Shown one piece after another: positions 8,216 through 17,206 of a DNA stretch of 64,000 nucleotides. Made by a program: the position numbers and the translations under genes. The notes below the pieces were generated by a model. It had not been told where the DNA came from. It saw only the letters and a list, made by a program, of their open reading frames with translations, and made no database searches. Within the stretch, counting starts at the first letter, position 1, and each line of letters starts with the position of its first letter. This DNA is from Paraburkholderia oxyphila NBRC 105797 (GTDB taxonomy: Bacteria; Pseudomonadota; Gammaproteobacteria; Burkholderiales; Burkholderiaceae), in the NCBI RefSeq assembly GCF_000685075.1, contig NZ_BAYD01000005.1, positions 1 through 64,000 on the forward strand, in the 5' to 3' direction.

Positions 8216-8893
8216 TCAGGCCGGCAGGTTGTCGTGCGCCGAGTCGCCAAAACGGCTGCACCAGGGCACCAGCGCTTCCAGCGTGGGCGCTTCGATTTCA
8301 GGACGCGGCGCACCTTCCGCCAATGACAGGCCGACCCTGTTGTGCCAATAAGTCCGCAAGCCCACCGCAGCGGTGCCGAACATGTCGTAGCTCGATCCGG
8401 CGACGAAAGCGGACTCCGACGGCGACACACCAAGCCTGTCGAGCGCGAGGCGATAGGGGGCAGGGTCCGGCTTGTATGCGCCGGCTTCTTCGGCGGTGAC
8501 CACGGCGTCCCATTTGACGGGAACGATGCCGGCCGCCTGGCGGCCAAGCCGTATCGAGCAGTTGGTCACGATGGCGAGCTTGCAATGCGATTGAAGGTGC
8601 TGCAATACCTCGACCGCACCGCTCCACGGGGTCAGTTGAAGCCACCCGGCTTCAAGCGCGAGTGCGGCGGATGCGGGCAAGCCCACGTGGCTAGCGGACT
8701 GCCTGACCAGTTGTTCGTAAGCGACATATCGCCCGCACCCGTAGGTCAGACGCAGGTACTCGGCGCGCCACGCACGGCCCGCTTGCTCCGAGCCCGCGGC
8801 ACGATTCCAGAGTGTCCATGAGTCGAGCAGCGCGGTCAGGAGATCGAAGAGGACCGCCTTCGGGTAGACGTTCGATACGGATGGTTGGCTCAT
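8216..8893 (-). CDS. HAD-superfamily hydrolase, haloacid dehalogenase type II-like
   Basis: 225-aa HAD hydrolase. The nucleophile is Asp17 in VLFDLLTALLDS. The position two residues later is Leu rather than the Asp found in phosphatases, as is common in the dehalogenase-like branch. Motif II is IVTNCS, motif III Lys is in AYKPDPAPYRLAL, and motif IV is FVAGSSYDMFGTAAVGLRTYW. It is the first gene of the operon with the D-threonine aldolase-like and RidA-like genes, suggesting a role in the same catabolic route. The substrate is unknown. Confidence 0.88.
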   Translation of the reverse strand: MSQPSVSNVYPKAVLFDLLTALLDSWTLWNRAAGSEQAGRAWRAEYLRLTYGCGRYVAYEQLVRQSASHVGLPASAALALEAGWLQLTPWSGAVEVLQHLQSHCKLAIVTNCSIRLGRQAAGIVPVKWDAVVTAEEAGAYKPDPAPYRLALDRLGVSPSESAFVAGSSYDMFGTAAVGLRTYWHNRVGLSLAEGAPRPEIEAPTLEALVPWCSRFGDSAHDNLPA

Positions 8894-9011
8894 GAGCGCG
8901 GCCTCCTGGCGGTTCGTTCATGGCATTGAGCATAGAACTCGATCAGTCGCCGAAGATTCAGTCGAACAAAATCATTCATTCGTAGAAACTGAATGTCCAG
9001 CGAGGCGCCGT

Positions 9012-9917
9012 TTAGCGTCTCCACGGCGGCTGCGGCCGGAACTGCGCCTGCAGATAGTGCATGAATTGCCGGGTGCGGGCGGGCAATCCGGCGCGATTGT
9101 TGGTGAGCGCGATCACATCGGCGTCGCTGGCCTTCCACGCCGGAAGCAGCCGCACGAGATTGCCCTTCGCGATATCTTCCGCGACGTCCCATTCCGAGCG
9201 GAGAATGACGCCGCGGCCCTCACACGCCCAGCGGCGAATCACCTCGCCATCGTTACAGCTCAACTTCGAAGACACCCGGACACTGCGCGCCGTACGGCCC
9301 TTGCGGAACTGCCAAAGCGATGCGTCTTCGTTGTTCTCGCGCAGCACGATACAGGGCAGACGCGCAAGATCGTCGGGGGTTGCCAGGTTCGGAAAGCGCT
9401 TCAGCAAGGCCGGGGAGGCACAGACGAAGCGTGCATTGGGCGCAATCGCATAGCCAATCAAATTCGACGCAGGCAGTTCGCCGATATGCACCACGACGTC
9501 ATAGCGGTCGGCCGATTCGGTCAAGGGTTGATCGGTGAGAGTGAGTTCGATGTCGACGTCGGGATGGTCATGCTGAAAGCCGGAAACGACGGAAGCCAGA
9601 TAGCGCCGCCCGAAACCGAGTGGCGCACGCACCCTCACGGTGCCGACGAGACCGCCCCGGCGGGTTCGCAAATCCTCGAACAGCGTGTCGAACTGTTGCA
9701 CCAGATGCGCGCCACGTTGGCACAGCAGCAGGCCCTCTTCGGTGAATCGCAGGCGGCGGGCCGTGCGGTCGACGAGGCGGGTATCGAGCCGCTTTTCGAT
9801 CTGCTGCAGTCGCTGCGTGACCGCGGGCGGCGAAAGCCCAAGCCTTCTCGCTGCTGCAACGAGGCTGCCTGCTTCTTGTATGGTCAGCAGGAAGCGAATG
9901 TCATTGGAATCGTTCAT
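9012..9917 (-). CDS. LysR family transcriptional regulator
   Basis: 301-aa LysR regulator. The HTH at about residues 6-65 (GSLVAAARRLGLSPPAVTQRLQQIEKRLDTRLVDR) is followed by a LysR substrate-binding domain. It sits just upstream of, and co-directional with, the HAD/D-threonine aldolase/RidA operon with a 118-bp gap, and probably regulates it. Confidence 0.92.
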   Translation of the reverse strand: MNDSNDIRFLLTIQEAGSLVAAARRLGLSPPAVTQRLQQIEKRLDTRLVDRTARRLRFTEEGLLLCQRGAHLVQQFDTLFEDLRTRRGGLVGTVRVRAPLGFGRRYLASVVSGFQHDHPDVDIELTLTDQPLTESADRYDVVVHIGELPASNLIGYAIAPNARFVCASPALLKRFPNLATPDDLARLPCIVLRENNEDASLWQFRKGRTARSVRVSSKLSCNDGEVIRRWACEGRGVILRSEWDVAEDIAKGNLVRLLPAWKASDADVIALTNNRAGLPARTRQFMHYLQAQFRPQPPWRR

Positions 9918-10087
9918 GTCGATATCGTCGGTACTGCATCGGTGTCGTCACCGTGGATACGCAGCGGGAGGGCCGTAGCAAAAAACGGCCGCCCGGCGTC
10001 ACGGACAGCCCGATTCTCGACGTTCAGTTGGCGCCGCGCAAGGATCTGGTGAGCATGTATCGATCGCCCAAGAGGAACTCGGCGTGA

Positions 10088-10471
10088 TCAACGCAACTGT
10101 TCCTCGATCGTCTTCGTCAACGGCGACTCGACGTCGCCCGTGTGCTTCGTCTGCACGGGCTCGATCAGCACGACCCAGCATTCGTTTTCAGCAACCGGAT
10201 TGTGCAACGTGCCCCGTGGCACCACGTGCATCGAGCCCGCAGGGAGTTCGACGACGCGTCCGCCTTCGTATTCGATCTTCAGATGGCCGCGCACGACAAA
10301 GAACAGTTCGTCCTCCTGTGCATGGTCGTGCCACACGAGCTGTCCGCGCACTTTCGCGATCTTCACGTATTGATCGTTGACCTGCGCGACGACTTTCGGC
10401 GACCAGTATTCCACCACGTCGCCGAACGCGGCTTCGAGGTCGAACGATTCGGCAAAAGGATGGGCTGACAC
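10088..10471 (-). CDS. Cupin domain protein
   Basis: 127-aa single-domain cupin with metal motif 1 (WHDHAQEDELFFVVRGHLKI) and motif 2 (LPAGSMHVVPRGTLHNP). The start is read as GTG at 10471, because GGAGG lies 5 nt upstream and the longer frame runs through the LysE gene. The GTG lies just after the LysE stop, so the two are coupled. Cupins of this type are often small-molecule binders or isomerases; no substrate is evident. Confidence 0.88.
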   Translation of the reverse strand: MSAHPFAESFDLEAAFGDVVEYWSPKVVAQVNDQYVKIAKVRGQLVWHDHAQEDELFFVVRGHLKIEYEGGRVVELPAGSMHVVPRGTLHNPVAENECWVVLIEPVQTKHTGDVESPLTKTIEEQLR

Positions 10472-10473
10472 GA

Positions 10474-11064
10474 TTACCTCCAGGTCGGAATGATGGAGGC
10501 GGCGAGCAGCGCACCCATCACAAGATTGAGGATGCGCCAATGGCGCGGCGTGCGCAAAAGCCGTGCGAGCAGCATGCCGAGCGCGCACCACAGCGCGAGC
10601 GAGATGCATGCGGCCAGACCAAACGCGCTGCCGAGCAGCAGCGCGAGCCGGTTCGGACTGCTCGCGAGCAAGGCGAAGGATGCCGCGGCGCCCACCGTCA
10701 TCGCCCAGCTCTTCGGATTGAGCCACAGGAGCAGGAAACCGCTCACGAGTGTGACTGGCCGCGCGGGGCCGTTGCCGGCGTTCGGCGGACCGCTACGCGC
10801 AATGCGCCAGGCGAGCCAAAGCAGATACGCGGAGCCGAGGGCCTTGACGGTCGTCTGCAGGATGGGCATTGCAAGCAGCAGCCTGCCGAGCCCCAGCGCC
10901 GCAATGGCAGCGAGCGACGCGAGTGCGAGCGCGATGCCGAGCATCAGCGGAATCGAGCGCGCAAAGCCGAAGCGCCCGCCTGACGCGGTTGCGAGCATGG
11001 TGGCGCCCCCCGGCGTGACGGTCGCGACAGCGACGAACAGAAAAAGTGGCAGAGTCGAGTGCAT
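10474..11064 (-). CDS. LysE/RhtB family amino-acid exporter
   Basis: 196-aa inner-membrane protein with about six hydrophobic segments and the family hallmark VTPGGATMLATA near residue 17. NPKSWAM follows in the middle of the protein. LysE/RhtB proteins export amino acids or related metabolites. It is divergent from the LysR gene at 11167, a classic exporter/regulator pair, and is followed at once by the cupin gene. Confidence 0.92.
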   Translation of the reverse strand: MHSTLPLFLFVAVATVTPGGATMLATASGGRFGFARSIPLMLGIALALASLAAIAALGLGRLLLAMPILQTTVKALGSAYLLWLAWRIARSGPPNAGNGPARPVTLVSGFLLLWLNPKSWAMTVGAAASFALLASSPNRLALLLGSAFGLAACISLALWCALGMLLARLLRTPRHWRILNLVMGALLAASIIPTWR

Positions 11065-11111
11065 CGGTACAGGTCCGAATGAGGGTGACCTTTCACTGTA
11101 CGGATTGCCTC

Positions 11112-11141
11112 TGCATCAGAAAAGGCAATAATATTGATGCA
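11112..11141. promoter_or_regulatory. Nested inverted repeats between lysE-like and lysR genes
   Basis: TGCATCA (11112-11118) and TGATGCA (11135-11141) form a 7-bp inverted repeat. Nested within it is CAATA-A-TATTG (11126-11136). Its position in the 100-bp divergent gap suggests the LysR operator. It would overlap an alternative ATG at 11137, which favours the later start for the regulator. Confidence 0.5.
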
Positions 11142-11166
11142 ATTCATTACGCCGCTTAATGTGTCA

Positions 11167-12057
11167 ATGAGCCGAAATCTCGACCTCGATCTGCTCCGCA
11201 CCTTTGTCGCGGTCGCGGAGAGCGGCAGCGTGACGGTCGCCGCGAATCTGCTGCACATGACACAAGGTGCCGCGAGCCAGCAGATCAAGCGCCTTGAAGA
11301 TCGTCTGGACTGCCCGCTGTTCGTGCGCAAGGCGCGCAAGCTGGAACTGTCGCGCCACGGCGAGCAGCTGCTCGTCAAGGCGCGGCAGATGCTGCGGCTG
11401 AACGACGAAATCTGGGGCGACATGACCGCTCAGTCGCTGCACGGCAGCCTGCGCGTGGGCGTGCCCTACGATCTCGTGACACCGCTCGCGCCCGCGATGA
11501 AGGCATTCGCCGATGCGCATCCGCGCGTGGAAATATCGCTCGTGTGCGCGACTTCGCCGGAACTCAGCGAAGCGGTGAAGGGTGGACGCGTGGACGTGGC
11601 GCTGGTCGAATTCGTCGCAAGCGAAGCCGAAGGCGAAGTGATCCGCATCGAGCCATTGGTCTGGGTGACGGGTCGCGGCAGCGATGCGTGGCGCAAGCGG
11701 CCGTTGCCGCTCTCGATGGTGGACGAACGTTGCACGTTCCGTCCGGTGGTGCTCGGCGCGCTGGCGGACGAGGACATTGCGTGGCGCACGGTGTTCGAGA
11801 GCGGCAACATCGAGGCGACCGCCGCAACGGTGCGCGCGGGCCTCGCGATCACGGCCTGGCTCGTCTCGACGGTGCCCCCCGACCTCGAAACGATCACGCC
11901 GCACGCGGCCGGCTTGCCAGCATTGCCGCCGTTTGCGATCTGCCTGCGATTGCCCTCGACGGCGCAGCCGGCGGCGCTGGAATTTGCGCGCTGCATACGC
12001 GAATCGATGTCGAACAACGCAGCGATCCCACACGCCCGTCTCGTGATCAACGCGTGA
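11167..12057 (+). CDS. LysR family transcriptional regulator
   Basis: 296-aa LysR protein. The HTH covers about residues 4-63 (GSVTVAANLLHMTQGAASQQIKRLEDRLDCPLFVR pattern), followed by an effector-binding domain. The start at 11167 (MSRNLDLDLLRTF) is typical. Earlier TTG/ATG codons at 11134 and 11137 would add about ten residues and fall inside the putative operator. It is divergent from the LysE exporter and cupin genes, which it probably activates. Confidence 0.88.
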   Translation: MSRNLDLDLLRTFVAVAESGSVTVAANLLHMTQGAASQQIKRLEDRLDCPLFVRKARKLELSRHGEQLLVKARQMLRLNDEIWGDMTAQSLHGSLRVGVPYDLVTPLAPAMKAFADAHPRVEISLVCATSPELSEAVKGGRVDVALVEFVASEAEGEVIRIEPLVWVTGRGSDAWRKRPLPLSMVDERCTFRPVVLGALADEDIAWRTVFESGNIEATAATVRAGLAITAWLVSTVPPDLETITPHAAGLPALPPFAICLRLPSTAQPAALEFARCIRESMSNNAAIPHARLVINA

Positions 12058-12105
12058 CGCAGGGGTTTGATGGAATGCGGTAGCTAGCGCGCGGAACCGG
12101 TACGC

Positions 12106-13089
12106 TCAAAAGCTGCGATGCTTCGCACGCCGGAACGTTTCCGATGGCAACTCGCCGAACTGCTCGCGGTACTCGTTCGAAAAATTGCCAAAGTGCCAGA
12201 AGCCCCAGCGCGTGGCAGCCTCGCTCACCGATGAAGCGTCGCGCAATTCGCGGCGCACGTGATCGAGGCGCACCGCGCGGACGTACGCCGACGGATTCAC
12301 CCCAAGCGTGTCTTCGAATGCGTATTGCAGCGTGCGCCGGCTTGCGCGCAAACGCGCGCAAAGCTCGGCAACGGACAGCGGACAATCGGGTGACGCTTCA
12401 ACGAGCTCGCGCACGGTGCGCACGAGCTGCCAGTGACGTACGGTGCGCGCGTCGGGCGTGCCCTGCGCTTCGCCGTTGGGCATGCCCTGCAGCACTTCCG
12501 CCACCCCGAAGATCGCCGACTTCTCGAACGCCGCCACCACACCGGGGTCGTCGAGCAGCGTGGGCGTTGCCGCCACCGTATCGAGCATCTGTCTGAGCAC
12601 AGCACGCAGCTCGTCCAGCCTGCCGGGATCGACGTTCAGCACGCCGGGCCTCGTGCCGATGAACGGCGCCAATTCGTCCAGTTGCGAACGGACCAGGCTG
12701 CTCGTGACCGCTTGAGGGTCGATCTCGAGATTGACGATCACGTGCTTGTCGGGCGAAAGAAATTCGAAGCCGCTGTCGCCGGAGAACACGTGCACACCGT
12801 CGCGGTGGCTCGTCTGTCCGCACAGCAGCGCATGGCCTTCGAGCTGGAACGGGATGCCGATGGCGAGCTTCGACTGCGCGACATGGCCGCGCTGATACAC
12901 GGTGCGGTTCAGCCGTTCGACCAGCACGCGCACACCGCCCGCGGCGATCGAGCTGACCGAGCCGTCGAACGCGCCCCGCGAAATCTGGCAATAGCTTTGA
13001 TTCCAGGCATCGAGCAGCATCGCCTGCTCGTCGATGTTTCTGCAGCGGCGGATTTCGACGGCGGCGCGGGTCTGAAAGTGCGGCTGCAT
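12106..13089 (-). CDS. AraC family regulator, EutR-like
   Basis: 327-aa AraC-type regulator with the double HTH at about residues 225-322. The second helix region reads ATRWGFWHFGNFSNEYREQFGELPSETFRRA, the pattern typical of EutR-like and related AraC proteins. The N-terminal part is a ligand-sensing domain of cupin-like type. It is divergent from an SDR/permease operon starting at 13327, its likely target. The EutR likeness hints at an amine or amino-alcohol, but no ethanolamine lyase genes are nearby. Confidence 0.9.
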   Translation of the reverse strand: MQPHFQTRAAVEIRRCRNIDEQAMLLDAWNQSYCQISRGAFDGSVSSIAAGGVRVLVERLNRTVYQRGHVAQSKLAIGIPFQLEGHALLCGQTSHRDGVHVFSGDSGFEFLSPDKHVIVNLEIDPQAVTSSLVRSQLDELAPFIGTRPGVLNVDPGRLDELRAVLRQMLDTVAATPTLLDDPGVVAAFEKSAIFGVAEVLQGMPNGEAQGTPDARTVRHWQLVRTVRELVEASPDCPLSVAELCARLRASRRTLQYAFEDTLGVNPSAYVRAVRLDHVRRELRDASSVSEAATRWGFWHFGNFSNEYREQFGELPSETFRRAKHRSF

Positions 13090-13326
13090 GGCGTCCTCCG
13101 GTTCAGGTTGCGCGCCCCAAAAGCCGCGTGCCGTGCAGTGTAAGCGAAATAAATTGTGACCGTGGTGTGACGCGGTTTCGTCAAAAAACGCCGGATGGTC
13201 CGGTGCGTAATGAATTCGTCAGGGAAGGGCGTTTACGGGATTTTTATATTTTTTGCCGATTTTGGATAGTCGACGCCACCGGCACGCCCTAGCTTAGGCA
13301 CATCGGAAACACACACGAGGTGACGC

Positions 13327-14106
13327 ATGAGCAAATCGGCGGCAGGCAAGCTGGAAGGCAAGATCGCAATCGTTTCAGGTGGCGCGACAGGCGCAGGCGG
13401 TGCGGCCTCGCTGCTGTTCGCGCGCGAAGGCGCGCGGGTTGCCGTGGTCGACATCAACACGGATGCGGGCGAAGAGGTGGTCCACCGGATCCGCGCAGCG
13501 GGCGGCGAGGCCGAGCTGTTCGCGGCCGACGTCTCCAAGCGTGACGCGGTCGATGCCGCCGTGGCGGCCATTGTCGCGCGCTTCGGCCGTATCGACGTGC
13601 TCTTCAATCATGCGGGCAGCATCGTCGTGAAGCCCTTCGTCGAGACCACCGACGACGACTACGACTGGCTGATGAACGTGAACGTCAAGAGCATGTTCAT
13701 GATGACGCGCGCGGTGCTGCCCTGCATGCTCGAAGCGGGCGGCGGCTCGATCGTGTGTACGGCGTCGATCTCGTCGGTCGCGGCGACGCCGCTCGAGGTG
13801 CTGTACTGCACGACGAAAGGCGCATGCGCGATGTTCGCGCGCGCGATCGCTGTCGAATACCGCGATCGCGGGATTCGCTGCAACGCGGTGTGCCCGGGAT
13901 TCATCGATACGCCGCACGGCCGGCGCGAAATTGCCGCGCTCGCGAAGCATGGCTTCGAGGCGAGCGAGGCGGCCTTGTCGGTGCAGCAAGGACGCCTGTG
14001 CCAGCCCGATGAAGTGGCGAAGGCCGCGCTCTTTCTCGCGAGCGACGACGCCAGCTTCGTGAACGGCGCACATCTATACGTCGACAACTGCTTCACGGCT
14101 GCGTGA
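13327..14106 (+). CDS. Short-chain dehydrogenase/reductase
   Basis: 259-aa classical SDR. The cofactor loop is SGGATGAGGA (18-27), the structural motif is NHAG, and the catalytic motif is YCTTKGA (Tyr and Lys present), with CPGFIDTPHG after it. The variant NHAG in place of NNAG is tolerated in the family. GAGGTGA lies 3 nt before the ATG. It is followed by a permease gene after 68 bp, suggesting import then oxidation of one compound. Substrate unknown. Confidence 0.93.
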   Translation: MSKSAAGKLEGKIAIVSGGATGAGGAASLLFAREGARVAVVDINTDAGEEVVHRIRAAGGEAELFAADVSKRDAVDAAVAAIVARFGRIDVLFNHAGSIVVKPFVETTDDDYDWLMNVNVKSMFMMTRAVLPCMLEAGGGSIVCTASISSVAATPLEVLYCTTKGACAMFARAIAVEYRDRGIRCNAVCPGFIDTPHGRREIAALAKHGFEASEAALSVQQGRLCQPDEVAKAALFLASDDASFVNGAHLYVDNCFTAA

Positions 14107-14174
14107 GCTCCGTCTCCCGTCGAGCCGTCACGCGCTATTTCCGCAATGCCACTACTCTGAAAAAGGATCGTCTC

Positions 14175-15713
14175 ATGGACATCGACTCGGCCGCGCCGTC
14201 GCGGGAGCCCATCGACAGCGACGTCACACTGCTACACAAGATGGGCTATGCGCAGGAACTCTCACGCCGCATGGGAGCATTCTCCAATTTCGCCGTGTCG
14301 TTCTCGCTGATCTGCATCCTGTCGGGCGGCATTACGTCGTTCCAATTGGGCCTCTCCGCGGCGGGCGGCGCATCGATCGGCATCGGCTGGCCGCTCGGGT
14401 CGCTGTTCGCGCTCGTCGTTGCCGCGGCGATGGCGCAGATCGCGTCCTCCTTTCCCACGGCGGGCGGCCTTTATCACTGGAGCTCGATACTCGGTGGCAA
14501 GACCTGGGGCTGGCTCACTGCGTGGTTCAATCTGCTCGGTCTCGTATTCGTCGTCGCGGCGATCAACTACGGCACCTGGGATCCGTTCTTCCGCACGCTG
14601 ATCGCGCCGATGTTCGGCGTGAAGCCCGATTCGCTCGGCTGGTGGGATCAGACCATCTTCCTCGCGGTGATCACGGCGTCGCAAGCGTTCCTCAATCATC
14701 GCGGCATCCGCATCACGAGCCGGATCACCGACTTGTCGGGCTATCTGATCTTCGTGGTCACCGTCGTCCTGGTTGTGGCGCTGCTCGTGTACTCGCCGGT
14801 CAAAGTCGATCTGTCGCGGCTCTACACGTTTACCAATTTCACCGGCGTCGACGGCGGCCAGTGGCCGAAGCAGACGATGGCGATGGCATTCCTGTCCGGC
14901 CTCCTGCTCACGGCTTACACGATTACAGGATTCGATGCGTCGGCGCACACGTCGGAGGAGACCCATCAGGCGGCGCGCAACGTGCCGCGCGGCATCATCG
15001 GCTCGGTGTTCTGGTCGACGACCTTCGGCTATGTGATGGTCTGCGCGTTCGTGCTCGTGATGCCGGACCTCACCGCCGGGGTGAAGCTGGGCACCGGCTT
15101 CTTCGAAGCGATCCTCGCGCCCATTCCCGCGCCGCTGCGCATCGTGATCGAATTGCTGATGTTCTTCATTAATTACGTGTGCGGCCTCGCGGCCGTGACG
15201 TCCACTTCGCGGATGATGTACGCGTTCGCACGCGACGGCGGCCTGCCAGGGTCGAAGTGGCTGCGCAAGGTCAACGCCACGCATCGCACACCGGGCTTCG
15301 CGATCTGGGTCTCGGCGGTGCTCGCGATTGCGGTCACGCTCTACGGCGACGCGTTCTCCGTGCTGAGCGCGGGCAGCGCGGTGTTCCTGTTCATTTCGTA
15401 CGCGATGCCGACTGCGGCCGGCATCTTCGCCGAAGGGCGCAGCTGGACCGAAAAGGGGCCGTTCCAGCTTGGTCTGCTGTCCAAACCGTTCGCGGTGGCG
15501 GCCGTGTTCGGCGCACTGGTGCTCGCCTATGTGGGCATCCAGCCGCCGAACCAGAAAGTGGTCTACGTGATCGTGGGCTTGCTCGCCGTGCTGCTGGCGA
15601 TCTGGTACGGCGCCGGCGTGCGCAAGAGCTTCGGCGGGCCGCCGATCGGCAAGCCAACGGCCGCGCGCGAGCGCGAGCTGGCCGGCATCGAAGGACAGCT
15701 CGGCGAGAGCTGA
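14175..15713 (+). CDS. APC family amino-acid/choline-type permease
   Basis: 512-aa integral membrane transporter of the APC superfamily with about 12 helices. The N-terminus LHKMGYAQELSRRMGAFSNFAVSFS and GGLYHWSSILGGK are typical of the amino acid/choline transporter branch that includes yeast GABA and choline permeases. The ATG at 14175 has AGGAT 6 nt upstream; an earlier in-frame start overlaps the SDR gene and lacks a ribosome site. It is probably co-transcribed with the SDR under the divergent AraC regulator. Confidence 0.92.
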   Translation: MDIDSAAPSREPIDSDVTLLHKMGYAQELSRRMGAFSNFAVSFSLICILSGGITSFQLGLSAAGGASIGIGWPLGSLFALVVAAAMAQIASSFPTAGGLYHWSSILGGKTWGWLTAWFNLLGLVFVVAAINYGTWDPFFRTLIAPMFGVKPDSLGWWDQTIFLAVITASQAFLNHRGIRITSRITDLSGYLIFVVTVVLVVALLVYSPVKVDLSRLYTFTNFTGVDGGQWPKQTMAMAFLSGLLLTAYTITGFDASAHTSEETHQAARNVPRGIIGSVFWSTTFGYVMVCAFVLVMPDLTAGVKLGTGFFEAILAPIPAPLRIVIELLMFFINYVCGLAAVTSTSRMMYAFARDGGLPGSKWLRKVNATHRTPGFAIWVSAVLAIAVTLYGDAFSVLSAGSAVFLFISYAMPTAAGIFAEGRSWTEKGPFQLGLLSKPFAVAAVFGALVLAYVGIQPPNQKVVYVIVGLLAVLLAIWYGAGVRKSFGGPPIGKPTAARERELAGIEGQLGES

Positions 15714-15722
15714 GAAGACGGC

Positions 15723-15745
15723 GAACCCGGCGTGAGGCCGGGTTC
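15723..15745. terminator. Hairpin between convergent genes, possible terminator
   Basis: A perfect 9-bp GC-rich stem GAACCCGGC / GCCGGGTTC with loop GTGAG lies between the convergent permease and LuxR genes. There is no T-run on either side, so termination would be weak or factor-aided. Confidence 0.4.
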
Positions 15746-16907
15746 AAACAAATGCGTTCAGCGGGAGATGAAGCATCAGGCGCATCAGTTCAGATTGGCG
15801 ATCCGTATTCGTCTTGCGATAAATGGACTGCAACTGCTTGCGCACGGTTTCATACTGAGTGCCGAGCCGAAAAGCGATCTCCTTGGGCGAAAGCCCTTCA
15901 CCGAGCAAGCGGCAAACGCGGATTTCGGCGGGCGTCAGATTGAATGCCGCACTGAGCAGCTCGGAGTCCACGGGCAGTGCCGAGTCGGGGTGATAGAACA
16001 GCAACAGGACGAGGGGCCGCAAGCCGAAGGCACCACTGACTTTGGGCGGCACCAGCAACGTGAAGAATGCGTAGAGCGATTCAACGGCGTGGCCATCTCT
16101 GCTGCGGGTAGTCATCGCAATCGATCGATATGTCGAGACCTCTTCCGGCGTCTCGACCTCACCGCGTGCAAGCCCCTCCAGCCGCGCGCACTCATCCAGA
16201 AACTGCGCCTGATATTCGGCCGGCAGGCGCAGCTTTCCCTCGGCGATGCTGGCGAGCGACGTAGCGGTGAGCAAGCGTGTTGCGGCTTCGTTGGCCAGGA
16301 CCACGCTACTGTCGGTCGTCAAAAGCATCACGGGTTGCCTGAGCTTGTTGACCAGTGCATGGCCTACGAGGGCCTTGGTAGAGAACGTGTAGTTCTGGAT
16401 CTGCATGCGCACGGCGCGAGTCAGGTGCGGAAGGAGCTTGTCGAGAAAGCGGACTTCCGGCACGCCTAAAGGATTTTCTCCAACGCCCCGAAGCACCGAA
16501 AAAATCACGCAGACGTTCTCGTCGTCCACCAGCTTGCATCCCGAGACATAGCGCCGGCCAATGGGAATCAGAAAGTCCTGGTAGAACGGATCGCGCGAGA
16601 CAAACTCTTCATTAAACACTTCGTGGCAATGAATCCAGTCTCCTGGTTTCCTTTGCAGCATTAAGGCTAATCGAGGATCGATGCTGCCGTATTTCTGGAT
16701 ATAAGCCAGTTCGCCTTCAACGGGGAGATTGAAGCCATCGCTGTATGAAAGCGATCCATGCTTTTTGTCGAGGGCGAGCATATGGATGACGTTCGCGTCG
16801 ATAGCCTCGCCGAGCGCCGTAAAGAGGGCAGGCCAGCCAGACGGTTCGGCAACGGCTTCATAAAGCAAATGAATCATTTCTTCGTAGCGCTCATTCGACA
16901 GATCCAT
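15744..16907 (-). CDS. LuxR family transcriptional regulator
   Basis: 387-aa regulator with a C-terminal LuxR/FixJ HTH at about residues 318-380 (LTPAEIRVCRLLGEGLSPKEIAFRLGTQYETVRKQLQSIYRKT). The N-terminal 250 residues are a PAS/GAF-like sensory region (ALDKKHGSLSYSDGF; VLANEAATRLL). No autoinducer-binding domain is evident. It is divergent from the large lipoprotein gene at 17207 across a 299-bp gap and probably regulates it. Confidence 0.9.
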   Translation of the reverse strand: MDLSNERYEEMIHLLYEAVAEPSGWPALFTALGEAIDANVIHMLALDKKHGSLSYSDGFNLPVEGELAYIQKYGSIDPRLALMLQRKPGDWIHCHEVFNEEFVSRDPFYQDFLIPIGRRYVSGCKLVDDENVCVIFSVLRGVGENPLGVPEVRFLDKLLPHLTRAVRMQIQNYTFSTKALVGHALVNKLRQPVMLLTTDSSVVLANEAATRLLTATSLASIAEGKLRLPAEYQAQFLDECARLEGLARGEVETPEEVSTYRSIAMTTRSRDGHAVESLYAFFTLLVPPKVSGAFGLRPLVLLLFYHPDSALPVDSELLSAAFNLTPAEIRVCRLLGEGLSPKEIAFRLGTQYETVRKQLQSIYRKTNTDRQSELMRLMLHLPLNAFV

Positions 16908-17206
16908 CCGAAAACCTCTTCTTGTTCAATGCGGTTTGCTGTCGAATGGCATCTTCGCACGCCGGGTTCACGAACGATAGACGTACAGACAATGCCTCAT
17001 TTATCAAGTGCGAAAACACCATACTTCAATTGCGGTATTGCCCGTCCATTGCGCTCCGAATAGCCTCTCTCGTGAGGCTGCGGACCGGGGAGACCATCTC
17101 GCAAAACGTCCTGCCTCACACGAAATTAAACAGTAATAAACCTGACATATCGCTAACGAAGAGACTTTTGGGTTCGCCCAATTCGAAGTCCTACGGGGAT
17201 GCAACG

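Noticed and set aside
13265..13300. Possible sigma54 promoter upstream of the SDR gene (GGCACG...GC)
   Set aside because: The GG-to-GC spacing is one base short of the -24/-12 consensus and no enhancer-binding regulator is nearby.
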